A DNA stretch of 64,000 bases. It comes from Pomphorhynchus laevis (lineage: Eukaryota > Acanthocephala > Palaeacanthocephala > Echinorhynchida > Pomphorhynchidae). The stretch lies in NCBI GenBank assembly GCA_012934845.2, contig WNNJ02001308.1, positions 62,001 to 126,000 of the forward strand, in the 5' to 3' direction. Shown here in pieces: positions 43,391 through 55,892 of the stretch (position 1 is the stretch's first letter; every line of letters starts with the position of its first letter). Made by a program: the position numbers and the translations under genes. The notes below the pieces were generated by a model that saw nothing but the letters and a program-made list of their open reading frames with translations, was not told where the DNA came from and made no database searches.

Positions 43391-45153
43391 TCAATTAAAT
43401 AGTAGTTGCAAATTCCTTCTTCCGGCTTCGATGACTTTCTTGATAGCATTACTAGATATACTACCAGAGATATCAAGGCACTTTAGTGCAGTCCATCCGT
43501 TAATTACCCTGGTTGCAAATCGATGGTGAACAGGAATTCTTGTAGTTGGCTTTATTGGTTTCCACACATGCCCACGAGTTTCTCGTCTATCATTCACGGA
43601 TAATAAGCTAGAGAGACCACCAAAGCCATCAAAAACAATTTTGACTGCAGTTGATAAATCAATAGCCGATCTGTGATATTTCAATGTCCCGACACGTAGA
43701 GATGTCAAACGTTCAGCATATCTCAAATTGGAGAAATTCGGAATCATTCGTGACCCTTTACGTAACAAGTTCTCAATGTCATGGGATTTTCTTAAAGTCT
43801 GTGGATAAGTTACAGGTAAACCGTATTCAAGGATGGGAAGAATATAAGAGCAAAATAGTCGCTTGAACATTGATGGACTTATCCGATCAAAAGACTTGAA
43901 AAACATCCATAAAACACGATAGCCTCGATTACAAATATATCTAGTGTGGACATTAGTTTTTAAGCTACTGGTCATCATCACACCAAGATCCTTGAATTCA
44001 CCCACTCGGCTATCTGAATCAAACCTATCTGATTCGATGAGTTTAGTGAAGAGCCAATGGAAATATGCGCACATTTAGAGGGGTTAACCCTCAAACCATT
44101 TTCCGCTGACCATTTTTCTAGACATGTCAGATCATCTTGAAGGATCTTAATGTCCCTTCCGTCTCTAATAGGCCGTCATATCTTAACATCGTCAACATAC
44201 ATTACGACATCAGAACTAATTGCAGATGGGAGATCATTGATATAGACAATAAAAAGAAGTGGGGAGATAACAGCACCCTGTGGAACGCCAGAATGAATAA
44301 CGAATGAGGTGGACATATCTGCACCTACACGTACTCTAAAAGAGCGTGAACTCAAGTAATTTGCAATCCAGGCGACATACATAGGACAAACACTAAGTGA
44401 CCTCAATTTGTGAATGAGTCGATCATGCGGGACTGAATCAAAAGCATGAGAGAAATCTACAAAAAGTACATCAGATTAAACTCGTTCATCTAATGAAGAC
44501 TGCCATGCGTTGGAAGAAACCAAAAGATTACTTATTGTTGATCTATTTGGTCTGAAACCGTGTTGTGAGTCAGTGAGTTTACCGTTGCTTTCTAAATCAG
44601 AGGATATGTTTTTGATTATTAGCTTTTCAAGCAACTTACAAATAATACATGTCAAGGCTAATGGGCGATAGTTCTTACACACTTGTCGATCTCCCATTTT
44701 ATACACTGGAACTACAATGGACTCCTTCCAACGCGAAGGAATTCGAGATTGGAGAATTGAAAACTGAAACATACGGAAAACATATAGATATATTTGAGAT
44801 ACAACTTTATTTAAAAGAATTGAGGGAAGTCCGTCCGGACCGGCAGCGATGTTTGGTTTTAATTTACAGATAAGCTTTAAAACATCTTCAGCACAAAACG
44901 ACAGATTAGATCGGTCGAATGCATCTGAACCCTTTTCTGATTCAGAACTACACAATGTCCGCGAAGAGCAAAACATCGATGAGAAGTCCTGGGCAAATAA
45001 GTTTGCCATGACACTTTTACACGTGACCTCGCCTTGAGAATAATCCCTCAACGATACTAGTGGAATATTCGAGCCCCTGATTTTGTGAATGTAAGAGAAT
45101 AGAGCCTTGCCATCCATAGAACTCAGATTCTCTTCAAACTGACGACGCTTCAT
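43391..45153 (-). pseudogene. LINE-C reverse transcriptase
   Basis: Frames 45153-44476, 44406-44176 and 44074-43391 cover the RT and tail. Motifs: LICKLKPNIAAGPDGLPSIL, WKESIVVPVYKMGDRQ, YRPLALTCIICKLLEKL, SQHGFRPNRSTISNLL, GVPQGAVISPLLF and YVDD with the second Asp at about 44190. At least two interruptions lie between the frames, including a TAA at 44475 where motif A would be. Confidence 0.8.
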
Positions 45154-45940
45154 CCTCTTGAGAGCGGTAAATCTATTCCTAATTTGTTTGAAAGACTCGT
45201 AAGATTGTTGTACACAACGAAATGAAATTCACGCATGTTTACGTGCGCGTCAGTGGTACCAGAGAAGCCCATCAAAGCAATGACAAACTCCCTATGTGTT
45301 TTAAACTTGGGAGAATGCGATATCAGTAAGTTATAGAGTGTGCTCTCAAAAACATACCAAGCCTCGTCTATTCCGCATTTATACAGATCTGACCATCTAA
45401 CCAGATTCAATTTGTAGATAATTGCGTCGAAATCAGCATTCCAGAAGTTCAGAGGCTTACCTTGCATGGGACTAACCGACGTTACATTGCTTGCGCATTT
45501 AAATGAAAAGGACAGTACGCAATGATCGCTCATCCCCAGTCCAGAAAGATAATCTATGTGAGTAATATCAGACTTAAACGAAGACAAGACTACGTCTAGC
45601 TGGGCAGACGACTGGCTAGTGAAACGGGTTGCCTCACGTGCATGCTGATGCAGACCACTGTTGTGTAGAACACTCAATAAAACCGAGTCCGATGCAATGC
45701 GACTAGGAGATGAAAACGAGTCCCAATCTATTGAGGGAATATTCAGATCTCCTAAGATTAGGCATTTTTTCTGTTGACCACAGAGCTCAATAAGTTCTAT
45801 TAAATCATCGCTACTTGTCAAAGGAGGACGATATAACACTAGCACATACATAGAATTAACCTGATCAAGGCACAATTTGAGGTATAAAGCCTCAATCCCA
45901 TTGGCATCACTAATCGTCTGCAAACACACTACATCAATAC

Positions 45941-47071
45941 CTAAACTACAATATAGCAATACACCCCTCCCCTTCGACCAGATCGATCACAACGAAACAG
46001 GTTATATCCATCTATGGATAATAAGCTGTCAGGAACAAGGTCAGAGAGACAAGATTCACTAAGGGCAATGATATTTGGAGGATGAGAAGTAGCTATGACC
46101 TTCAATTCATCCATCTTATTGAGAACGCTTCGAACGTTCGAATATATAACTTTGAGCCATTTGTTGTTTTTACGATATGGCGCATTGGATCTTATCTTAC
46201 AATTCTCAGAAAAAGTTTTCATAGGGGGGCATCTCAATCGTGGACGACGCCAAACTACCCGAAAATTTACAATATGCAGATCAGTTTCTCCAGATTCTAT
46301 CCGAGCATTTAGCTCGGTCCGAGCAACACGCCAGAGACAACGCTCAGCGAAAGACATATCTGTCAACAATCGAAATGGGGACTGCCTCAGTTTAGATCTG
46401 CGTTTTAACAACTCACGGACCACTGAGGATGTACGAAAGACAACTTTCATCAAACGAGAACGTTCTTCAAGATTGTTGCGACGGCCTATCCTAAATATCG
46501 CAATAGGGCGAACTTCTGAAATATATAGATCTTCTGGAGAAATAATAACTCTCAATATTTTTTGGAATTGTTCAACATCATGGTCCACTCGAGTTTGAGC
46601 CACATCAGACGACGACTCGAGAACGTTCGTAATAATCAAACACCGATCCCGGGAAGATTCATTAGACTTGCTGGATAAGAATGACCTGTGACTATTTAGT
46701 GGGTCAGTGTGTCGTTGAGAGAATATCTGACTGAAAACGTTTCTAGACTGTTCACTAAAAACTTTTCTAGACTGTTCACCCTCGATTGCAACCTGGTGTG
46801 GAATTTCGATACAATTAGAGTCTATATCATTGTTATCTGATTGCTTCATGAGAGAAGGTGAGGTAGGCCATATGGATCGTGACTTGCCAACGAAATTGAC
46901 AGCTTCTTTGGTAATTACTATTTCCGACTCAGTTTCCATACCCAGACTAGACATGATTTTACTAATTGTGAAATTCGATATCATGCCATCTGGAAGTATA
47001 GGGCTGGTGTTTTTTGTATCTCTCAGGTCCCCATCATAGGTATGATTAGACATAATATCCTGACTTGGCAT
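45941..47071 (-). CDS. LINE-C ORF1-type domain fused to endonuclease start
   Basis: A 376-codon frame. The first ~150 residues are a Ser/Asn-rich linker. Residues ~165-290 form the ORF1-type domain (ILRVIISPEDLYISEVRPIA, MSFAERCLWRVARTELNARI). From ~315 the AP endonuclease begins (KWLKVIYSNVRSVLNKMDEL, IIALSESCLSDLVPDSLLSI). In the related LINE-D these two parts are separated by a stop and frame change. This may be a true single-ORF arrangement or one copy that lost its stop. Confidence 0.6.
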   Translation of the reverse strand: MPSQDIMSNHTYDGDLRDTKNTSPILPDGMISNFTISKIMSSLGMETESEIVITKEAVNFVGKSRSIWPTSPSLMKQSDNNDIDSNCIEIPHQVAIEGEQSRKVFSEQSRNVFSQIFSQRHTDPLNSHRSFLSSKSNESSRDRCLIITNVLESSSDVAQTRVDHDVEQFQKILRVIISPEDLYISEVRPIAIFRIGRRNNLEERSRLMKVVFRTSSVVRELLKRRSKLRQSPFRLLTDMSFAERCLWRVARTELNARIESGETDLHIVNFRVVWRRPRLRCPPMKTFSENCKIRSNAPYRKNNKWLKVIYSNVRSVLNKMDELKVIATSHPPNIIALSESCLSDLVPDSLLSIDGYNLFRCDRSGRRGGVYCYIVV

Positions 47072-47395
47072 AGTTTGATAATCTTCACTCGATAGATCAT
47101 TCGTCTGAGTTACATCTTTAAGTGTTGCACAACTCTAACCAACGGAGTGAACATCATTGGATTCTCTGGACGTATCAGCAGCAAATATGATATCGGAATT
47201 ATTCGGTGTGATCCTTGAGATATTTCGCAATAAAATCGAAGCGCTGCAATATCCACAAATAAATTTCTTATCACACATAGCCGATTGCTCGGACTCCTGA
47301 ATTGAGACGGTTGTCTCCAGACATCACAACCCAAGGAGTCACAACAAACTTGTTGTGTACTTCGGAGGATTTTTCGTTTTTTCCATTGTAGTGCC

Positions 47396-47705
47396 TGTCT
47401 TCTCTTGTCTTCGTTTACGAGATTTTGATCCCATTTGTAGGTTGTTTGTTTGAATTTTGTATGTATATTAGATCTTGTAAGATTATTGTAATCAAGAAAA
47501 CTTTTACTTATATATCACACCGTCGCATTCCTCATTCAAATTCAATTTATGCAATAAAGTTGACTAATAAACAAAAATACAAGAGAAAATTGTCATATAA
47601 ACTGGATGAACATAAATGTAGACACTTATAGCCGAACAAATCTTTCGAGCAAAATATTCACAAAACTCTCCAATCAGTATACAATTGTAAGATGTTGTAA
47701 TCAAG
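47396..47705. other. No recognised gene
   Basis: AT-rich sequence upstream of LINE-C. Confidence 0.4.
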
Positions 47706-48110
47706 AAAATTTTTACTTTTTAAATATCATCCAAAACCTTCTTCAAAAAGATAGCATGTTTGTTCGAACTTACGAAAGTTATACAAATCAGATCAGCTAA
47801 CTGAGTCTACGTATTATACATATAAATTTAAAATAATGATAAATAAAATAAAAAATTAATAAAAATAATAATAAAGATTTATAAGAATTTATATTTATCT
47901 AAAATTTTTACTTTTTAAATATCATCCAAAACCTTCTTCAAAAAGATAGCATGTTTGTTCGAACTTACGAAAGTTATACAAATCAGATCAGCTAACTGAG
48001 TCTACGTATTATACATATAAATTTAAAATAATGATAAATAAAATAAAAAATTAATAAAAATAATAATAAAGATTTATAAGAATTTATATTTATATTTATC
48101 TAAAATATAA
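47706..48110. repeat. 195-bp tandem duplication with Naiad 3' tail
   Basis: AAAATTTTTACTTTTTAAAT starts at 47706 and 47901. Each unit contains CAGATCAGCTAACTGAGTCT, the outer 3' end of Naiad elements, so a Naiad tail plus its flank has been duplicated in tandem. Confidence 0.8.
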
Positions 48111-48179
48111 AATAAATTTATATTTATCTAAAATAACAATTTAAAATAAAAATTAATATTTACGAAACCACTAATAAAT

Positions 48180-49020
48180 AATATACGATCAGATCAGCAA
48201 ACTGAATCAACGTATTTTATATTATTAATAAATAAAAATAATACTAAATAAAAATTAAACGATTAAATAATAAATAATAATAAAAAATAAATAATTGGTT
48301 TAAAAGATTTTATATAATTTATATCAAGTTAAAATTTAAAATTGAAATTTAAACTAAAAATCAATTTTTATGAATTGACTAATAAATAACAAATGTTGTA
48401 TTAGAATAAGGATTATAGGTCATTATGAGGAACTGCTATGCTATCAGGTTTCGGCTCCTATTCTTCAACACGACATAGGAACAATAGCTGTGAGTATAAT
48501 GTCGTGCCGCAACTGGAAGAGCAAAAATTAAATGTGTCATTACGATATAAGTTAATAATAGTTTTAATTGATCTTAACTTAATGTTAATATCTGTATATA
48601 CCTTCTTTATAATCAATATGAGCTTCATTAAAAATAAGGCCATTTGGATACATTTGTTCACTTTTTGGATAAATATTATTAATGTTAAATACACATTAAA
48701 CTAAAGGTTTGCAGCGGTAATTAAATCACATTACAAACCCAAGGGTTTACAACGCAATTGAATCACATTGCAAATCCAAGGGTTTGTAACGCAATTGAAT
48801 TACAATTCGTTGATTAAATTACCAGTAGTAAATTAAATTACAAGATCAAGAAACTTAAATCTACAATCGAGGCCTACCATACACATTGCAATATCATCCA
48901 CAAAATAAGTATGTAATGTGGTAGATAAATAATCAGATACCATCACATCCAGATCCATGATATTGTTGACTATATCTACAGGTTATTCATTGAAAATCTA
49001 TTTAGATGGTAGAATTAAAA
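48180..49020 (-). mobile_element. Diverged Naiad-like fragment
   Basis: The minus strand reads an RT motif C (TYFVDDIAMC, near 48890), then after a short insert the region matching SLTLNKTNINDKEG…DMNIKL of the full element (48520-48700), then the 3' module (GAGGAACTGCTATGCTATCA) at 48424 and the AT-rich tail. 48705-48830 is a small tandem repeat around CCAAGGGTTT that splits it. More diverged than the 18-20 kb copy. Confidence 0.6.
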
Positions 49021-49429
49021 ACTTAGGTCATCTAATAGTATACAAAAATATTTTAATGTATTAAGTTGTATTTCATTAGTACCAGCCCAATCTTTAATCA
49101 AACACACCCAGTTGCAAGCTTACCATGTCTGATAGAGATCAAATCTCTTTCCATATTTAGAAATCATATGCATTTAATAACATATAAATAATAGTCTGAC
49201 TAACGATTTACAACCAAAATGCCGAATAATTCATCTATATTTATATGCAAAAGAGAAGAGTCCCGAGTAATAAACGAAGCGGAATGCCTATAAAACATTT
49301 TAGAAATATCCCTTCAGTGATTTTTTAGCATTGCACGCGAGCTCATCCGTGGGTCTATAAACTAACTAATTGTTATCTCATAGGTAGCTTCCTTGATTAT
49401 TACTGTTGATCACACATCTTCCACTTCAG
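49021..49429. other. No recognised gene
   Basis: Mixed-composition sequence left of LINE-E. Parts may be older retroelement remains, but I cannot show it. Confidence 0.35.
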
Positions 49430-51388
49430 AATGCAATGATCGTTATACAAGTTTAGAAGTTGGATGCGATTGTCAAGAATATGACGTATGAACCCCTGTT
49501 CGAGTTAAAACATCTGAAGGTTCGGTATATCAAAATAAACCATTTACATGTGGTTTTTGTGCATCAGCAAAACTTTCACAGCTATCATGCTCCTCAACTT
49601 TTGTCTCACATACGACTACTCAGACCGATACTGATTTTGACGTTTCCCTCGCATCAGCACCTGACTTCGCATCGTATAATCCCATTTTTGAACCATCTCT
49701 CACACACACTACTCGTTCAACTTACAATAAAACTTCCATTCATCTTCATCATCCTAGCAAGGCAAACAGTAAAGCTGTTCATCTTGTACCTCCTCTTTTC
49801 TGTTCCTCCACCTATCTAAACACATCTCATACTTCTTTCTTCGCTTCACGTACTCCTTACTCTACCTCCCCCGTATCACTTCTCAATAATGTACATCCTT
49901 CCGTCAAAATCATCTCCAGTAGCATCTCCGATCAACTGATTAAACACTCCACTTCTGTCACACATGTTCCAACTTATCTTTTATCTCCATCCAGCACCCA
50001 TGTCATTCTTACTTATATATGCTCTTCTGCCTCTACTCCTAGCAGCTCTGTTCATCCACCACATCCACGTAATCGTTTTCTTTCACGCGATCGTTGTATT
50101 ATCATATCTAAGTTAAAGCTTCCCGAATCTGCTTTTCCACAATCACGCCTCGATGATGATGTATCTCCCTTTAGGTCTAGCCTAGCAACCATTCTTCCTG
50201 ATGATAATCCATCCCTCTTCAATAATATCGCTCCTGTATCTTTCATCCGTTTAAACAAATTCACTAAATCCAATCATATCAGACTTCCACTCCTAAAAAT
50301 CGTTTTTCGATATAGTTCACATGCTTCCTTGGTACTCTCCCAACGTTTTAAACTTCTTACCACTTTATCTACTTGTCGTATCTATTCTGATCGCTCCTCT
50401 TCTGATATTGCCCAACTCAATTTTGCTCGCTTTAAGAAACATCGACGTGAAACAAACGGCGAGTCATCCTTATCAATACCTCAAATCAACGAAAATTTTA
50501 ACGTCGTACACACGAGGCCAAAAATCCGATAACGTCCCGTCTCTCCTCTGTCTTCTTTGCTAGTCGATCTCGCTCCTGAACATACTTTTCGCCTTAGTAT
50601 TTTCAACATTCGCTCCATTCTCATAAAGCTGATATACTCCTTGATATCTTCGATCAATTATCTATCGATATTCTCTGCAATACCGAATTCTGGCACTCTG
50701 ACTCTGACGATATTGGTATTGGTCGTCTATGTCGCTCTGATTGTTCGCTAGTTGAATCAGCTCGTCCGATTGTCTCTCCCACACCTACTGCTTCTAACCA
50801 TGGCGGTATTGTTACCATTACTCGTCACCCAACGTCTTTCGTAAAATTAACGCTAACATTCATTACACTTCGTTCGAATTATTCATATGTAGATTATCAA
50901 CTCCTTTCCCTATGGAACTTGTGATTATAAACCGTCCAGACCCTGCCGCCTCCTCACGTATGTTCTTTAACGACTTTGCCGATCTTCCTTCGCACAGTTC
51001 ATTGTCTTATACACCTTATTGTGTTCTCGGTGACTTTAACATTCGTGTTGATCGGCCGGCTGAATCTGATTCAATCACTCCAACTAATCTTTTTTCTGAT
51101 TTTAACTATAAATTACTTTATACAAACCCCACTAATATTCTTGACGGTGCTCTCGACATCTTCGCTGTTCCCAACTGCTACAAAAACTATACCTCCTTGT
51201 TAATTACTGATCCTGGTTTGTCCGATCATTTCATTGTTACTCTTACTCGTCCGATCCCAATCCTTCTCCACTCCAACATTAGCTACTCCAAGTCGACTTT
51301 GGAAACTTCCCGATATCCCTATTTTCTGTTTTGCCTTATTCAATTCTTCACTCTTTTCGCTTCCACGAACAAGGCTTGTGGATCGCTA
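49430..51388 (+). mobile_element. CR1-like LINE (LINE-E), 5' part
   Basis: It opens with a zinc start like those of LINE-C and LINE-D (EVGCDCQEYDV…FTCGFC), a Ser/Thr-rich region and an ORF1-type domain near 50050-50530. The AP endonuclease follows at 50570-51300 (FRLSIFNIRSIL, CVLGDFNIRVDRP, GLSDHFIVTLTRP). Many frame changes. It is cut at about 51388 by a LINE-D 3' fragment; the RT half resumes at about 56655. Confidence 0.75.
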
Positions 51389-52035
51389 GCAAGGCTTTGC
51401 GATCTATGTACTGCATCAAAAATGCATTTAATCGTAATAATCCATACGTCTTCAAACGGCTTTACTGCGCTCTTGTTCGCCCGCATATAGAGTATTGCGT
51501 GCAAGCAGTTTTTCCATACACTAAGAAAGAGTTCAATAGACTAGAGTCAATCCTTCGTAGAGGTTCTCGAATGTGTATGGATGGATCATATTCATATCGT
51601 GAGCGGCTTGAATTTCTAAAGATACCATCTTTGGGTCAGAGGCTATATTACCTAGACCTTGTTGCATTATGGCGAATGATTAATGGAATAGATGGGTTTC
51701 CCTCGTGCTATGTTAAAGTTTGTTCTCAAACGCGTCGTGGCCACCCGTTGAAACTAATTAAGTTTTCCCACGGTAAAGTAGTGAGTTTGGCTATGCTCTC
51801 ACATCGAGCATTAAACGTCTGGAACACGTTGCCAGGAGAAATAGCATGTACCAAGGACTTCTCTCAATTTAAAGTTCAACTTCGTCAGTGGATTAACAAT
51901 CATGGCATTCCGGATGTATACAATATTATGTAACCGCCTATTTACTTTTTTTTCTTTTTTTTCTCATATTTTCCTATGTGATCAGTTGAAACAGCCATTT
52001 GGCTATAACTTGTAATACTAATAATAATAATTTCC
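51389..52035 (+). mobile_element. LINE-D 3' fragment, 5'-truncated
   Basis: It encodes the last ~175 codons of LINE-D ORF2 (RSMYCIKNAFNRNNPYVFKR to NNHGIPDVYNIM) and its 3' UTR ending in (TAA)n. It is nearly identical to 56010-56654. It is followed by a short LINE-E segment that is itself repeated after the full LINE-D. Confidence 0.9.
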
Positions 52036-52150
52036 TTCCCACTGGAAATGCGCCACTGTTTGTCCTCTCCTCAAAAAGCAATCTCTCGACCTCTCACTAC
52101 CATCTTTGTACCATTTTATCTAACTTCTCCCATCCCACTTTTCTCACTGG
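52036..52150 (+). mobile_element. LINE-E segment between two LINE-D copies
   Basis: TTCCTTCCCACTGGAAATGC and the following ~100 bp are the same LINE-E sequence that follows the full LINE-D at 56655-56750. It encodes the FPSHWKCATVCPL start of the LINE-E RT. Confidence 0.85.
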
Positions 52151-52422
52151 AAATGCGTGGAATTGAAATTTGTCTTGGTATTATTAAGTTCTTACAATCT
52201 ATAGTAAATACAATCGACTCGCTCCGCTCAACGAAAATTGTAAATTCAATAAAAACAGTAATCACGCCTTCGAATTTTGAGCTTTCTTGGCTGTTAAATT
52301 AACTACTTACAATATAATATATACAATCTAAAGTAAATACAGACAAAGAAAAATTAAAACTTACATATACATACAATGAAGAAAGCAAATTCGAATTTTT
52401 TTTAAATAAAACCTTTATTATT

Positions 52423-53602
52423 ATGAAGAGAGCGTCAAACACTATACATATCACGCAACATCGTAATGCGTATAAGCGGCTAGAGGTCGAATGCTGTAAT
52501 AAAGGCTGTAAAGTGTGGTCTATTGTCGACATACCTTTAAATACCGAGTCATCACTCAAGAGCAAGGACTTTTATTGCGGCTTTTGTTCTGCTACAATGA
52601 TTTCGGCCCTCCAAATGAAACTAGTGCAAGATATGGTTTGTGATGTGAATTGTTGTGATATATCGTTACCTATCAACTTAAATGACGTTCGTGTCTCAAG
52701 ACAGTACGGACCATCAAACTTCGATAAACCCCTGTACCGTTAATCCTGTTGTTAAGCTGCCATTAGATGACAAGTCAACTCCTGACCTATGTGAACCGCG
52801 GATTGAATTACTTTCACTGTCATCTACGCATCAGCACGATAATACTTCAAATGCCGAACTTCAAATGCTGTCATCCTTTCAGAACAAAGAAAAATCGGTC
52901 ATTCACGTTGAACAAACTACACCAGCTGTAAACAAAGGAAGGGTTTGGCGCAACTCCCTATTGGAACCTACACGAAACGCTGGATCGACAGACCATTAAT
53001 TGGGTGAATTCAGAGGTAGCGATTCGAGTGGGGCCATCGATAGAAAACATAAGGCCAAAAATAAGAATAAATCAGAAAATTATTTATCTTCCAATGGTCA
53101 GAACATTTCTTTGGACAACGCTCCTTCCACAAACTACCGTTCGCATCCAGATAGGTCTTGCAATATCCTATTTAGTGGTATCCCTGAATCAAAGGCCAGT
53201 AAATCACAAACACGTATGAATGACGATGTGTCCAGCCTTCGTACTGTGTTCTGTCAGTTACTCTTAGAAGGTGATGAGAAACTAGCTTCTACTCTGAATG
53301 TTACAAAGCTGTTTCAACTTGGAAAAAAGGTGGTAGAGAAACCAAGATTGTTGAAAGTTGTATTATCTTCCGCAAAACATGCAGACCTTTTGCTCAAACG
53401 TGGTTTTCGACTTAAAGATTATCCACATCGTATTCTTAAGGATCTGAGTCTCGAAGATCGTTTAAAGTTGAAAGAAGCAAAAACAGAATTACGAAACCGG
53501 CTATCTGAAGGTGAAACGAACTTATGCATACGAAATTTTCAGGTTGTCAGGTGGCGCCCAGTTGTTCGCTGGAATCACATAACGATCAACAGCGTCACTT
53601 AG
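52423..53602 (+). pseudogene. LINE-D ORF1 with PHD-like zinc start
   Basis: MKRASNTIHITQHRNAYKRL is followed by a zinc motif (VECCNKGCKVW…FYCGFC) like the PHD finger of some CR1 ORF1 proteins. The second frame (53000-53602) carries the ORF1-type domain: CNILFSGIPESKASKS, VTKLFQLGKK and ILKDLSLEDRLKLKEAKTEL. The same domain occurs in LINE-C and LINE-E. Confidence 0.75.
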
Positions 53603-53771
53603 CAGTATCCAGTTTGAATCTTGTAGTTCGTCTGGAAAAGGTAGTTTCAACAGTCATTCACCGCAATTCTTGGGTAGCGTTAGTTTTAATTCTGATATGG
53701 GACACTTAGTTTCATTCAACAAATTATTCACCGTTCCTGGTAATCCCTTACCATAACCCATACGCTATTTA

Positions 53772-55892
53772 TTGATTGGGTATTCTAATCTTCGTAGTTT
53801 GCCTGCTCAAATAGTGGAGTTGAAGTATCACATGCTTTCTCATTCGTATAACATTTTCTGCGTTGCTGAATCCTGGTTGCATCAATATATTGTCGATGCC
53901 ACTGTGAACATTCCTGGATTTCGCCTTCTACGAAGCGACAAGATATCAGGTAGGCGAGGTGGCGGTGTCGCCGCATATGTCAGAGAAAATTTCCTCGTAT
54001 CTGAGGTGTTGAATATTTGTGACCCTTGTGGGTCGTTTGAGACTCTATGCTTCGGTATCGATCACTCAGCGACCAGTATAAATTTTTGCGTCGTGTATCG
54101 ATCTCCGTCAGTAATTGCAGACACTGATCAACTAAAACTTATTTTACAATCGGTATGTTCCTCCCCTCACTTTATTCTTTTGGGCGATTTTAATCTTCCA
54201 CGATCTAGATGGTCAGACTATGTCTTTTCTGATGGTAGTTCCACGGAAAGGGAAATATCTGAGTTCCTAGCTGAGGAACTCATGCTGATTCAGCACGTAC
54301 AAGAACCAACTTGCTTAACTTCAAGATCGGATTCGGTACTTGATCTGGTGTTTTCCAGATATGTAGGAGACATAATCAAAGTTGATCATCTCCCTCCTTT
54401 AGGAAGTAGTGACCACTGCTTGCTCTCCTTGACGGCTGTCCCTTATTCCAGATTCTGTCCACCTTGCTCAAAAACTTCCAAACGTCATTGGTCGAAAGTG
54501 AGAAGAGAAGATGTTTTGAGAGTTTACAACCAATTCCCGTGTACTTTCATGAACACGGACAAGCTATAATTGAATATGATCACTGATTACCTACATAAAT
54601 TATCTGATATTCTTGCCCATATGCGCGAATCCTCTTATGCTGCTAAGTCACCTGCATGGATAGATTCCAACGTCAGACAACTAATAAGTTCAAGAAATTG
54701 TTTATGGAAGCTTCAGCGTTCTGACTGTAGTTTCTCTGCCAGATATAAATATGTTCGAAATCTTTGTACTAGAGTGAAAGCAACAAAACGATGTGCATTC
54801 AAATCGTCTATCGCTAATAATGTAACACGAAATCCAAAACTATTCTGGGCTTATGTTCGTCGCAACAGAACCCTTAACACAGAAATCAAGTATGTCCTTA
54901 ATGCGGAGGGATGTATGATAATTTCTCAGATTGGTATTGTGGAATGCCTTGCTACGTCTTTTTCGCTACTGACAAATAATTCACATAGAGCTTCTATCAC
55001 TTCGCATGGTGTAGCATTAGGGCAATCCTCGCGTTTTCTTCCAGTAACGATTAGTGAGATTGTAAGTCAGCTTGATCAGCTTAACCCATTTAGCTCTACT
55101 GGCCCTGATGACATTTATCCGTTTCTCTTGAAGAATTTATCTAGATATTTGGCTCCTTCCCTTCTTGCAATTTTCGAGAACAGTTTGACCAGTGGATGTG
55201 TTCCTGAAGTCTCGAAAACTGCCATCGTAGTTTCGATCCCAAAGAAAACCATTGCAACGGGTGATACTGACTATAGACCAATCAGCCTGACTAGTTCTCT
55301 ATGCAAAGTGCTTGAAAAGTCGATCGCCACCCGGATCAGGCATCACTTGAGGGAACTCAGAATAATGTCGTCTTCTAAACACGGTTTCCTCCCTGGTCGT
55401 TCCTGCTTAACAAACTTATTGACTTCACGCGAAATGTGGGTTGAGGCGGTCAGTCGCGGTCAATCAATCAATGTGATTGACTTTTCAAGAGCATTCGATC
55501 GGGTGCCGCATGAGAGCTTGGTAGCATTACTATTTTACTACGGCATTCCTGTAGTGTTGTGTAAGTGGATTCAAGATTTCCTACGTAATCGATTCTTTAG
55601 GGTGAGAGTTGGTACCCATCTTTCCATTCCTAGACGCATTTACTGTGGTGTTCCACAGGGTACCGTACTAGGACCTCTGCTGTTTATTGTGTTCCTTAAC
55701 GATTTGTTCCTGCGGATTCAGAGTCCCTGTCTTGCTTTTGCTGATGACCTCAAATCATGGTCTGTAGATGATATTGATCAGCTTAGCATTTCCCTGCAGG
55801 AAGACCTTAATGAAATATACCAATGGAGTGAGGCTACTGGTATGAAGATCAATGTTGACAAATGCGCCCATATGAAATTAGGAAGGCGTTGA
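53772..55892 (+). CDS. LINE-D ORF2: endonuclease and reverse transcriptase
   Basis: The endonuclease frame 53772-54569 has MIGYSNLRSLPAQIVELKYH, CVAESWLHQYIVD, FILLGDFNLPRSRW and LGSSDHCLLSL. Immediately after a TAA at 54567-54569 a 440-codon frame continues with STGPDDIYPFLLKNLS, DYRPISLTSSLCKVLEKS, KHGFLPGRSCLTNLL, VIDFSRAFDRVP (motif A), CGVPQGTVLGPLLF (motif B) and LAFADDLKSW (motif C). The catalytic aspartates are intact. The tail continues after a further stop at 55890. Confidence 0.85.

Larger units (their letters stand above)
43391..47395 (-). mobile_element. CR1-like LINE (LINE-C)
   Basis: Read from 47395 down on the minus strand: a PHD-like zinc start (VCCDSLGCDVW…FICGYC), an ORF1-type domain (46200-46900: MSFAERCLWRVARTELNARI), the AP endonuclease (46100-45150: VIYSNVRSVLNKMDEL, CLILGDLNIPSIDW, LGMSDHCVLSFSF), and the RT (45150-43400: KNYRPLALTCIICKLLEK, HSGVPQGAVISPLLF, VVMYVDD). 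It ends with a CR1-like tail region (LRYAERLTSLRVGTLKYHRS) near 43400. Frames break at several places. The ORF1 domain and endonuclease share one uninterrupted frame (45941-47071). Confidence 0.85.

Noticed and set aside
43391-47071. Several plus-strand frames of 60-170 codons
   Set aside because: Shadows of LINE-C, which is coded on the minus strand.
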